From Streptomyces sp. T12 (lineage in GTDB: Bacteria > Actinomycetota > Actinomycetes > Streptomycetales > Streptomycetaceae): a stretch of DNA of 64,000 nucleotides. The DNA is taken from the NCBI RefSeq assembly GCF_028736035.1, contig NZ_CP117866.1, positions 7,915,001-7,979,000 on the forward strand. Direction: 5' to 3'. Shown here piece after piece: positions 32,356 to 38,633 of this stretch (position 1 is its first letter; each line of letters begins with the position of its first letter). The position numbers and the translations under genes are program-made. A model generated the notes under the pieces. It worked only from the letters and a program-made list of their open reading frames with translations, was not told the origin of the DNA and did not search any database.

Positions 32356-32784
32356 CTATCTCGCCTTGTGCAGCAGGGCCGCGACGAGGGTGGCGGTTTT
32401 CTCGCCTGCTCGCTGCTTGATCAGACCTTCCTTGGCAGCTGCGCGAAGCCGGACCTCCGAGCCGTTCTGCCCGCCCTTCGACACCAGCGCAGTCACCACT
32501 ACAGGATTCATGCCGCCGGCACCGCCGCGCGCAACGACACGGATGGTCTGTTCGTCCCTGTCAGGGGCAACCTGCATGTTCTCGACCGCTCGCCCTACCT
32601 GATTGAGCATGCCGGAGACGTGCTCCACGGCGTCGTTGAACGGCAAGGGGATGACGAGTTCGATCTCATGGACGTTCTTCCTCATGAGCATGGCCACCCA
32701 CCGGACCAGGCGACCGCTGCCCCCACTCACCGCACCCAGAGCCGCAAGCTCATCAGCCAGGATCTGGTCCTCACTCCGGTCCAC
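32356..32784 (-). CDS. Hypothetical protein
   Basis: This 142-aa soluble protein of unknown function starts at GTG 32784 behind GGGGAG. It mixes hydrophobic strands and helices ('VHEIELVIPLPFNDAVEHV', 'EQTIRVVARGGAGGMNPVVV', 'KEGLIKQRAGEKTATLVAAL') and has no signal peptide, membrane segment or cysteine. The composition is balanced and codon use looks coding, so I take it as real. It points away from the peptide cluster and borders its upstream region. Whether it belongs to the cluster or is left over from the earlier locus cannot be told. Confidence 0.6.
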   Translation of the reverse strand: MDRSEDQILADELAALGAVSGGSGRLVRWVAMLMRKNVHEIELVIPLPFNDAVEHVSGMLNQVGRAVENMQVAPDRDEQTIRVVARGGAGGMNPVVVTALVSKGGQNGSEVRLRAAAKEGLIKQRAGEKTATLVAALLHKAR

Positions 32785-32830
32785 GCGCTCCCCATACGAC
32801 TCGATCGCTCTCTGGCCCGCCGCCGGCGTC

Positions 32831-32942
32831 CCGGACAGGCTCAGTCATCCACGTCGGCACACCATGCTGACGTATCCCGGACAGGCTCAGTCATCCACGT
32901 CGGCACACCATGCTGACGTATCCCGGACAGGCAGTCATGGAC
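32831..32942. repeat. 46-bp tandem repeat
   Basis: Two perfect 46-bp copies (32831-32876 and 32877-32922) are followed by a partial third that breaks after about 20 bp (32923-32942). Each unit starts CCCGGACAGG and contains CATCCACGTCGG and CACCATGCTGACG. It lies between the hypothetical gene and the precursor promoter. Confidence 0.9.
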
Positions 32943-33169
32943 ACCGTGCCTCACCCCCGAACGGATAGGCAACTGCCTCCCTGGCAGCAGGTCATGCAGG
33001 GCCTGTTCTTTCACGGTTCCAAATTCCTTGAAATGCTTGAGTAAATAGATTCTTCATGCGGTATCGGCGGATCTCCGAAAGAGTCTTGAAGGCCACTGAT
33101 GAATGTGATTCCGTCTGATTCAAGAGGTTGGCCGACCGGTCATCCGTTAATCCCGAGTTGGGGGATGTC

Positions 33170-33346
33170 ATGTCTGTGACGTCACTGTCCGAGCGACTCG
33201 CCGGCAATGGACTGCAGCAGCATCTGCACGCGGAGGCGACGGCTGTGGAGGAGGGTTGCATTCCGCGCTATGAGTCGTGCGCCTGGGACTCTCAGTGCTG
33301 CCACGGCCTGATCTGCGAGTGGTTCCACTGCTACCTGCAGGGCTGA
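33170..33346 (+). CDS. Knottin-like (inhibitor cystine knot) RiPP precursor peptide
   Basis: This 58-aa peptide starts at ATG 33170, five bases after GGGGGA. Residues 1-28 look like a leader (acidic, amphipathic, 'LSERLAGNGLQQHLHAEA'), and 29-58 like a core beginning at Gly29. Six cysteines fall at 30, 37, 43, 44, 49 and 54, giving C-x6-C-x5-CC-x4-C-x4-C. That is the framework of inhibitor-cystine-knot peptides such as spider gating modifiers (ProTx-II is CX6CX5CCX4CX3C) and omega-conotoxins. The core is also rich in aromatic residues (Tyr34, Trp39, Trp51, Phe52, Tyr55). There is no Sec signal. The neighbours are lasso-type B and C homologues, a PqqD-type RRE, a MauE-thioredoxin fusion, a protease and an exporter, all downstream on the same strand. 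A lasso ring from Gly29 to Glu35 is conceivable, but the usual Thr at -2 is absent. Confidence 0.85.
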   Translation: MSVTSLSERLAGNGLQQHLHAEATAVEEGCIPRYESCAWDSQCCHGLICEWFHCYLQG

Positions 33347-33364
33347 CAGCCGGCGGATGAATGC

Positions 33365-33411
33365 CCCCGTCGGGGAGGTGGACCCGGAACAGGTCCACCG
33401 CCCCGGCGGGG
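33365..33411 (+). promoter_or_regulatory. Intercistronic hairpin after the precursor gene
   Basis: A long near-perfect stem: outer arms 33365-33375 and 33401-33411 (11 bp with one G-T), an A/G mismatch, inner arms 33377-33384 and 33392-33399 (8 bp), and a seven-base loop. It starts 18 bp after the precursor stop and has no T-run. It probably stabilises the precursor mRNA or reduces read-through into the enzymes, so that peptide outnumbers enzyme. Confidence 0.8.
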
Positions 33412-33477
33412 TCGGGACGACCGTGAAGGGGGCGCGACGGCCCCACTCCACCACCGCGGCAGCCTGGGGGCAGCGGA

Positions 33478-33873
33478 ATGCTGAGACTGTGGAAAGCGGC
33501 GCGGACGGCACGGGAGTTCGTGTTGTCCGCCCGGCGTGACGGCGGTACATACGAACTGGAATGGCCGCACGTGCAGCGGAAATTCGGTGCGGCAGCGCGC
33601 GGCGCGCCGTCCGCAGTGGCCCGGCTGCGAATAGCAGAAAGAATACTCATGGGTTTCCTCGACCCGGTCGAGGATGCATTGTTCGTGGCCGCGGGCCTGA
33701 TTTCGCTCGGATATCCGGCCTCCTTTCATATCGGCCGGGAAACGGCCCCGGTCGTGGCACCGGGGGGCTTCTACGCCTGGGTGCAGTGCGCCGGCGCCGT
33801 GGTGAGCACCTCGCTGCCCGTCCGGGAGGAGTACACCGAGGTGCTGCGCGCAGGGGAGGAAGCATCGTGCTGA
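33478..33873 (+). CDS. Lasso peptide B2-like (transglutaminase-fold) protein, catalytic residues lost
   Basis: This 131-aa protein aligns by eye with the C-terminal protease (B2) that removes the leader of lasso peptides. It shows the helix 'ALFVAAGLISLGYPASFHIG' and the strand 'GGFYAWVQCAGAVVS' in the right order and spacing. In active B2 proteins the first helix begins with the catalytic Cys (G-C-L-x-R-S-L) and the strand holds the catalytic His (HAWVE). Here those positions read Asp62 ('LDPVEDAL') and Tyr99 ('YAWV'). Two of three triad residues are gone, so it should not cleave peptides; it may bind the substrate or act as a scaffold. ATG 33478 has a weak GGGCAGCGGA site. It overlaps the next gene by seven bases. 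Confidence 0.72.
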   Translation: MLRLWKAARTAREFVLSARRDGGTYELEWPHVQRKFGAAARGAPSAVARLRIAERILMGFLDPVEDALFVAAGLISLGYPASFHIGRETAPVVAPGGFYAWVQCAGAVVSTSLPVREEYTEVLRAGEEASC

Positions 33874-35321
33874 AGGTCGTGACCACAGACCGTCACGATG
33901 CCGTGACCGCGCCCGTGGGTCCCCGGGGCCTGGCGCTGGAACGGCGGGAGATCGGCGAGAGGGATGTGTACTACCGCGTCGGTCCCGGGCGGCTGGAGTG
34001 GAGCGAGGACCCCGCGGACCTCGCCGGTGGAAGGGACGGGCAGCTGCCCGACAGGCACCTTCCCGCACCGGGCACCCTGCTTGCCCTGGTCCACGGTCTG
34101 GCTCCGCCACCGGACGCCACACCGCTGCCGGGGGTCCGCCGTCTGGCGCTGGGCACAGCGGTGCACGTGGGCCCCGATGGGGTCACCGTCTCCCGCCGAC
34201 GGCCGACCCTGCCGGCCGAGTCGGGCAGTCTCCTGGGGGCAGTCGCCGACGTCCTGGCCGCTGCGCCCGACGACTATGCCATCGCCTACGGCGGTGGACT
34301 GTCGTCCGCCTTCCTCGCGGTTGCCGCGCTGGCCGTCGGCCACCGACCGCAACTGGTCCACGCCGACCTGGGTCTGCCCGGCTTCCGCCCGGCCCCGGCT
34401 CCCCTTCGCGGGCTGGACGTCCGCCGGGTACCGATCGACGTGTTCGACCTGCTCGACCATCACCGGGCGCCCCTCGGCGGATTGACGCCGACCCTGCCCG
34501 ACGTGGAGTTCCCCCGCAGGCTGGCCGCCGCTCTGTCCTCCGCGGCAGGACGGCCGCTGGCTTCGGCCGCGCTCCTGGAGGACCTGGCCGCCGCCAAACT
34601 GTCGGACCTCGACATGGGATACCGCGACTGGCGGCTCCTGACCTGCGAACCGTTCCACCTCTCCGGTGTGCTGCCCTCCCTGCGGGAGGCCGCCGACCTG
34701 CTGGCGCAGGGCGTGGTGCGCAGCGATCGGCCCGACGCGGGCGTCCCTGAAGACGCCCAGCCTCTCGACGGGCCTCCTCCGCCTCCCCCGCTGGGCAGGC
34801 GCGACCTGCCGGTGATGACGCCGCAGGGCCGCGTCGCCCTGCAGACGACCCAGCAGGCATCCCTGTCCGTCTGGAAGGACCATCTGGATTTCCTGGGCCC
34901 GCTGCTGGGCCGCGCCGACGCCGGGGTGACCGAACGGGTGCCCCGGGACAGCCTGGTCCTTCCGGCCCTCGATCCGTTGGTGCTGGGGGCACTGGAGGCC
35001 CTGCCCCCCGAACGGCTCGGCCGCGTCTCCCGGGGGCTGTTCCGCAACAACGGGCCGCTGGTCGCGGCGGTCGCCCGGCATCGGGTGCGTGGGCTGCGAC
35101 GCGCCTCGTCGTCGTTCGACCTCAGGCTCGCGGCAGCCGCCTATCTGCATCGCGAACGCGCCAAGATCATCGATGAGCTGGAGCGGGAGAGCGCCCTGGC
35201 GGACATGGGGGTGATCGACCCGGGCGCGGTGGCCGGTCTGATGAGGAGCGGCCCCGGCCGCGCGGACCACGCCCTGCCGCTGCTCCGACTGCTGTGGATC
35301 GACCGATGGCTGAAGGGCTGA
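33867..35321 (+). CDS. Asparagine-synthetase-like (lasso cyclase C-type) protein with altered PP-loop
   Basis: This 484-aa protein has the layout of lasso peptide cyclases. A degenerate amidotransferase-like N-terminal domain without the Ntn cysteine contains 'PLPGVRRLALGTAVHV'. An ATP-pyrophosphatase domain begins at about residue 125. Active members carry SGGxDS in the PP-loop, needed to adenylate the ring Asp/Glu. Here it reads Y141-G-G-G-L-S-S147, with Leu145 where the Asp should be and Tyr for the first Ser. ATP use is therefore doubtful or changed. A six-proline run lies near residue 307. GTG 33867 is preceded by GGGGAGGA. The likely role is binding or tailoring of the precursor with the B-like and RRE proteins. 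Confidence 0.75.
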   Translation: MLKVVTTDRHDAVTAPVGPRGLALERREIGERDVYYRVGPGRLEWSEDPADLAGGRDGQLPDRHLPAPGTLLALVHGLAPPPDATPLPGVRRLALGTAVHVGPDGVTVSRRRPTLPAESGSLLGAVADVLAAAPDDYAIAYGGGLSSAFLAVAALAVGHRPQLVHADLGLPGFRPAPAPLRGLDVRRVPIDVFDLLDHHRAPLGGLTPTLPDVEFPRRLAAALSSAAGRPLASAALLEDLAAAKLSDLDMGYRDWRLLTCEPFHLSGVLPSLREAADLLAQGVVRSDRPDAGVPEDAQPLDGPPPPPPLGRRDLPVMTPQGRVALQTTQQASLSVWKDHLDFLGPLLGRADAGVTERVPRDSLVLPALDPLVLGALEALPPERLGRVSRGLFRNNGPLVAAVARHRVRGLRRASSSFDLRLAAAAYLHRERAKIIDELERESALADMGVIDPGAVAGLMRSGPGRADHALPLLRLLWIDRWLKG

Positions 35322-35326
35322 CCGCC

Positions 35327-35584
35327 ATGACCGCTCCCGCAAGGCACCCCTCCGGGCGCTTCGTCCTCGGCCCCGGAGTACGACTGACGTGGCTCCCCTT
35401 CGGGGGCGCGGTCCTGCTGAACGAAAAGACCCTCGCCCTTGCCGAATGCGTCGAGGAGGACGCCGCGGTGATGGAGCGCCTGTTGGCGGGCGAACGGCCC
35501 GACCCCGGCGACCCGGACGTACGGCGAGTGGTCCGCGACCTGTTGACATCCCAGTGGCTCGTCGTCACCGACGAAGCGAAGTGA
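35327..35584 (+). CDS. PqqD-like RiPP recognition element
   Basis: This 85-aa protein has the PqqD winged-helix pattern: 'RFVLGPGVRLTWLPFGGAVLLNEKTL', then a helix, 'DPDVRRVVRDLLTSQWLVV'. PqqD-type domains (RRE) bind the leader peptide and deliver it to modifying enzymes; lasso B1 proteins are of this kind. It starts at ATG 35327, just after the cyclase-like stop; an ATG at 35306 is an alternative that would overlap it. Of the three lasso-like proteins this one keeps the most typical sequence, which supports true precursor recognition. Confidence 0.82.
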   Translation: MTAPARHPSGRFVLGPGVRLTWLPFGGAVLLNEKTLALAECVEEDAAVMERLLAGERPDPGDPDVRRVVRDLLTSQWLVVTDEAK

Positions 35585-35590
35585 GGTCCC

Positions 35591-36382
35591 ATGCCATCCC
35601 GACTTCCGCAGGCGGCGCTGGCCGCACTGGCCGGACCGCTGCTCGTCGGCGGTGCCGCGAAACTCCTCACCCCCGCGGCCCGGCTGGCGTGGCCGTACCG
35701 CAAAGGACCCCTGCGCGCGCCGCTCGGGCCCCGTCTGGCGGGCGGTGCGGAACTCGCCGCGGCGGCCTCGCTCGTCCTGCTGCCCGGCCGCGCGGCTCCG
35801 GCCGCCGCCGTGGTCACCTACGGCACGCTGACCGCCGTGGCACAGTCCCTGGACGGACAGCGCTGCGCGTGCTTCGGAGCCGCCCGCCTGGCGACCGTGG
35901 GCCGAGCGCACATCGGTGCCAATGCCCTGGGCAGCGCCGTGGCGGCCACTCTGCTCGCCTGCGAGCTGCCTGCCCGGCCCCGGCTGCGCGGGGCGACCGC
36001 CGCGCTGGCCGCCACCGTGACGGCGGCCGCCGTACTCTTCGCCGACCGGCAAAGGGCACAGGGGGCGGCGGATGCGGTGGAACGCTGCGAGCAAGCGGTG
36101 GCCGCCGTACGGCTGTACGTCTCGGACAACTGCCCCGCGTGCCGGGCGCTCAAGCAGCTGCTCGGTGCGATGGAGCCGGTGCGCCAGGACCGCGTCACCC
36201 TGACGGTGGTCGGCAGCGGCAGCGAACTGCCGCCGGAGATGGCGGACATGTCGGTGCCGTGCGCCCTGCCGGTCGACGCGGCCGGCGACCCCGTCTGCTC
36301 GCCGGTTTCCGGGATCGGGGCGGTCAAGGCTCTGATCGACACCGTCGTCATCGCCGGGGCGGACGCGCCGCATGCCGCCTGA
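35591..36382 (+). CDS. MauE-type membrane protein fused to a thioredoxin-like CPAC domain
   Basis: This 263-aa fusion has an N-terminal MauE/DoxX-like domain with four hydrophobic segments (about 5-25, 48-66, 70-86 and 106-150) and the conserved Cys pair 'RCACFG' (Cys92, Cys94). A C-terminal thioredoxin-like domain follows (about 165-255, 'VRLYVSDNCPACRALKQLL', Cys181 and Cys184). MauE proteins help form disulfides, classically in methylamine dehydrogenase. Fusion to a CxxC thioredoxin resembles a self-contained oxidase-isomerase pair. Beside a six-cysteine precursor it is the obvious candidate to make the three disulfides. The gene begins 6 bp after the RRE stop and overlaps the protease gene by 11 bp. 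Confidence 0.82.
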   Translation: MPSRLPQAALAALAGPLLVGGAAKLLTPAARLAWPYRKGPLRAPLGPRLAGGAELAAAASLVLLPGRAAPAAAVVTYGTLTAVAQSLDGQRCACFGAARLATVGRAHIGANALGSAVAATLLACELPARPRLRGATAALAATVTAAAVLFADRQRAQGAADAVERCEQAVAAVRLYVSDNCPACRALKQLLGAMEPVRQDRVTLTVVGSGSELPPEMADMSVPCALPVDAAGDPVCSPVSGIGAVKALIDTVVIAGADAPHAA

Positions 36383-38630
36383 ACCTCTGGGGTCCGCCGT
36401 CCTCGCCCGGCCCGGCGGAGCCGCACACGACACCGTGCTCTTCCGGCCGGATCTGTCCGTCTGGGCCGTACTCGGCTCCGCCGAACGGCCTTCCGTGGCC
36501 GACCACAACCCCCGGACCGTCCACTGGCGGGACCTGCCGGTGGATCCCGGCCTGGCCGGTGTCGCGCCGGCACGTGCCCGGCACGCCGACGTGGTGATCG
36601 GCGGCGTGCCAGGATCCCCTCCGTGGCGGCTGCCGCTGCGGACGGTCCTGTCCGCGGGGCTCGCCTGGCATCCCCGACTCCCCCTCGTCGCGGGCCTCGT
36701 CCAGCAGGGCGAGGGCCTGCATCCATGGAGCGCCGACTACGCGACCCGTCGGCTGACTGTCCACCAACGCGTGCGGGCCGCGCTGTCCCTGCTCTGCCGC
36801 CGCCCGGGCCGATCGGTCCTCGCATGGTGCTCGGACGGGCAGTCGGCCCTTCTTGCGCTGCCTGCTCTCGTGGCGACCGGCCCGCCGGACGAGGGCGGCC
36901 AGGACCGGGCGTGGAGTCCGATGGTGTACGAGGCCGCAGGACCGGGTCATGTCGCCTTCGTGCCCGGTCACGCCGAACTCCTGCGCCTGGCCGGCGCCTC
37001 GGTGTCCGTGGTCGACCCGGTCACCGGAGCCCTGCGCACGCTGACCCCGCCGTTGCTCGTGGGAGGCCTGGAATCCTCTCCGAGCGGACGGCGACTGCTC
37101 GTCGAGCACAGCACCGCGGCCGACAGCGGCCCGGCGCAGCGGCCGCCGGGGCCCGGCGACGGGCTCGTCTGGTCTCGCGCCGTGCTGCGGACCGACAGTG
37201 GCTCTTGGGCGGCCGTGCCGGCAACCACCCGCTGGGCCACGGGGCACGACGGGGACACGACGGCCGCGAGCACGGTCGTCGCGGGGGGCACGGCGATCGA
37301 GTTGCACACGCTGCCCGACGGCGAAGGTCCCCCCGCGGCCGAGGAGCGGGTCGCGACCGCCGGACTGACGGTCACTCACGAAGTCGACGACCCACCCGTG
37401 TGGTGGCACTGCCTGACAGTGGGCGGCGAGCCGGCCGTCGTGAGCCGCCACCGCGCTTCGCTTCGCCTGCGCACGGGTGCGGACGACCTCCGCGTGGCGC
37501 TGCCGCGGGCACTCGGTAGGCTCGGCCCGGCGGCGGCCGGTCCCGACGCGGCAGGGGTCGTCATCTCCTGTGTGCTGGACGGCCGGGCGGGGTTCCTCCG
37601 GCTGGACCGTGGCGAGCCGGTCGCCTGCATCGCGGTCGAGCCACCGGGGGAAGGCGACGACGCCCCCCTCGAAGCCAGCTGGGCCACGGTCGAAGACGGT
37701 GTCCCCCGCCTCATCACGCGTCGTGCGGGACGCTTCGCCCGCCACGAGCTGTGCGGCCTGCGCCTCGATCCGGCGCACGGGACCGTCCCCCCGCCGGTGT
37801 GTCCGGCGCCGTCCCGCACCCGGGGTCGAGCCGCGCCACCCGCGCACGTCCTGGCCCCGCCGCCGGGAGGGGAGAGCCCCCGGCTGACCCACGTCGACGG
37901 CCCGGCCCCAGGAGCGCGGGCGGCGGCGCAGCTGCTGTGGATCCAGGTACGCCGGAGCACCGGCACACCGACGGGTGGCACAGCAGTGGAGGGTGGCGCA
38001 GCAGCGGACGGGGGCGCCCCCGTCCATCTCACCGGCCTGCGGTCGCGCACCTGGCTGCTCGATCTCCCGCTCATGTGGACGGCCGACGTCCGGCCGGACG
38101 CTGTCCGGCAGCAGATCGTCCATGCGGTCGATCAAGCCGTGGCGATCCTGCGGGAACGGCCCCCGCGGGGCGGCCCCGTCGTTGTCGGCGGCCACAGTTT
38201 CGCCGCCACCGTCGCCCTCCACGCCCTTGCCCACTGCCCGTCACTGGCGGGCGCGATAGCGCACAGCGGGTGCTACAACCGGACGCTGACGCCGGAGGGT
38301 TTCCAGTACGAGCGGCGTAGCTACTGGCAGGTCCCCGAGCTCTACCGGGCCTTCAGCGCCCTCGACTTCGCCGACCGCCTGACCCGCCCGGTGCTGCTCG
38401 TCCACGGCCTCGACGACACCAACGCGGCCACCCCGCCGGACCAGGCGGTGGCCCTGTACCGCGCCGTCGTGGCCACCGGTGGACGGGGCCGGCTTGTTCT
38501 CCTGCCGTACGAGGGACACAACTTCCGCCACCGCGAAAGCCTGGAGACCGTGGCACGGGAGCACGACGCATGGCTGGCGGCCTGCGTCGCACTCTCCGAT
38601 CACCGGGCGGAGAGCCTGGAAAGGACCTGA
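36372..38630 (+). CDS. S9 prolyl-oligopeptidase-like serine peptidase
   Basis: This 752-aa protein has a poorly conserved N-terminal region consistent with a beta-propeller (about 1-520) and a C-terminal alpha/beta-hydrolase domain. The catalytic residues are Ser609 in 'VVGGHSFAA', Asp681 or Asp682 in 'VHGLDDTNAATP' and His716 in 'YEGHNFRH', as in the S9 family. There is no signal peptide, so it acts in the cytoplasm. With the B-like protease degenerate, it is the best candidate to remove the leader. Lasso isopeptidases such as AtxE2 also belong to this superfamily, so a role in turnover or immunity is the alternative. The gene overlaps the previous one by 11 bp. It has several degenerate Gly-Gly-Thr-Ala repeats near residue 540. 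Confidence 0.8.
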   Translation: MPPEPLGSAVLARPGGAAHDTVLFRPDLSVWAVLGSAERPSVADHNPRTVHWRDLPVDPGLAGVAPARARHADVVIGGVPGSPPWRLPLRTVLSAGLAWHPRLPLVAGLVQQGEGLHPWSADYATRRLTVHQRVRAALSLLCRRPGRSVLAWCSDGQSALLALPALVATGPPDEGGQDRAWSPMVYEAAGPGHVAFVPGHAELLRLAGASVSVVDPVTGALRTLTPPLLVGGLESSPSGRRLLVEHSTAADSGPAQRPPGPGDGLVWSRAVLRTDSGSWAAVPATTRWATGHDGDTTAASTVVAGGTAIELHTLPDGEGPPAAEERVATAGLTVTHEVDDPPVWWHCLTVGGEPAVVSRHRASLRLRTGADDLRVALPRALGRLGPAAAGPDAAGVVISCVLDGRAGFLRLDRGEPVACIAVEPPGEGDDAPLEASWATVEDGVPRLITRRAGRFARHELCGLRLDPAHGTVPPPVCPAPSRTRGRAAPPAHVLAPPPGGESPRLTHVDGPAPGARAAAQLLWIQVRRSTGTPTGGTAVEGGAAADGGAPVHLTGLRSRTWLLDLPLMWTADVRPDAVRQQIVHAVDQAVAILRERPPRGGPVVVGGHSFAATVALHALAHCPSLAGAIAHSGCYNRTLTPEGFQYERRSYWQVPELYRAFSALDFADRLTRPVLLVHGLDDTNAATPPDQAVALYRAVVATGGRGRLVLLPYEGHNFRHRESLETVAREHDAWLAACVALSDHRAESLERT

Positions 38631-38633
38631 CCG

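Noticed and set aside
33001..33060. A promoter for the precursor (TTGAAA at 33028 with TAGATT at 33046)
   Set aside because: The spacing is only 12 bp, too short for a standard promoter; the AT-rich stretch may still hold one, but I cannot place it.
33254..33274. A classical lasso ring from Gly29 to Glu35 of the precursor
   Set aside because: A seven-residue ring is possible on paper, but the Thr at position -2 and the leader Tyr-x2-Pro motif of lasso precursors are missing, and the cyclase-like protein lacks the PP-loop Asp. Kept only as an alternative.
33331..34122. A 263-codon minus-strand frame across the peptide cluster
   Set aside because: It overlaps three well-supported plus-strand genes and has shadow-like composition.
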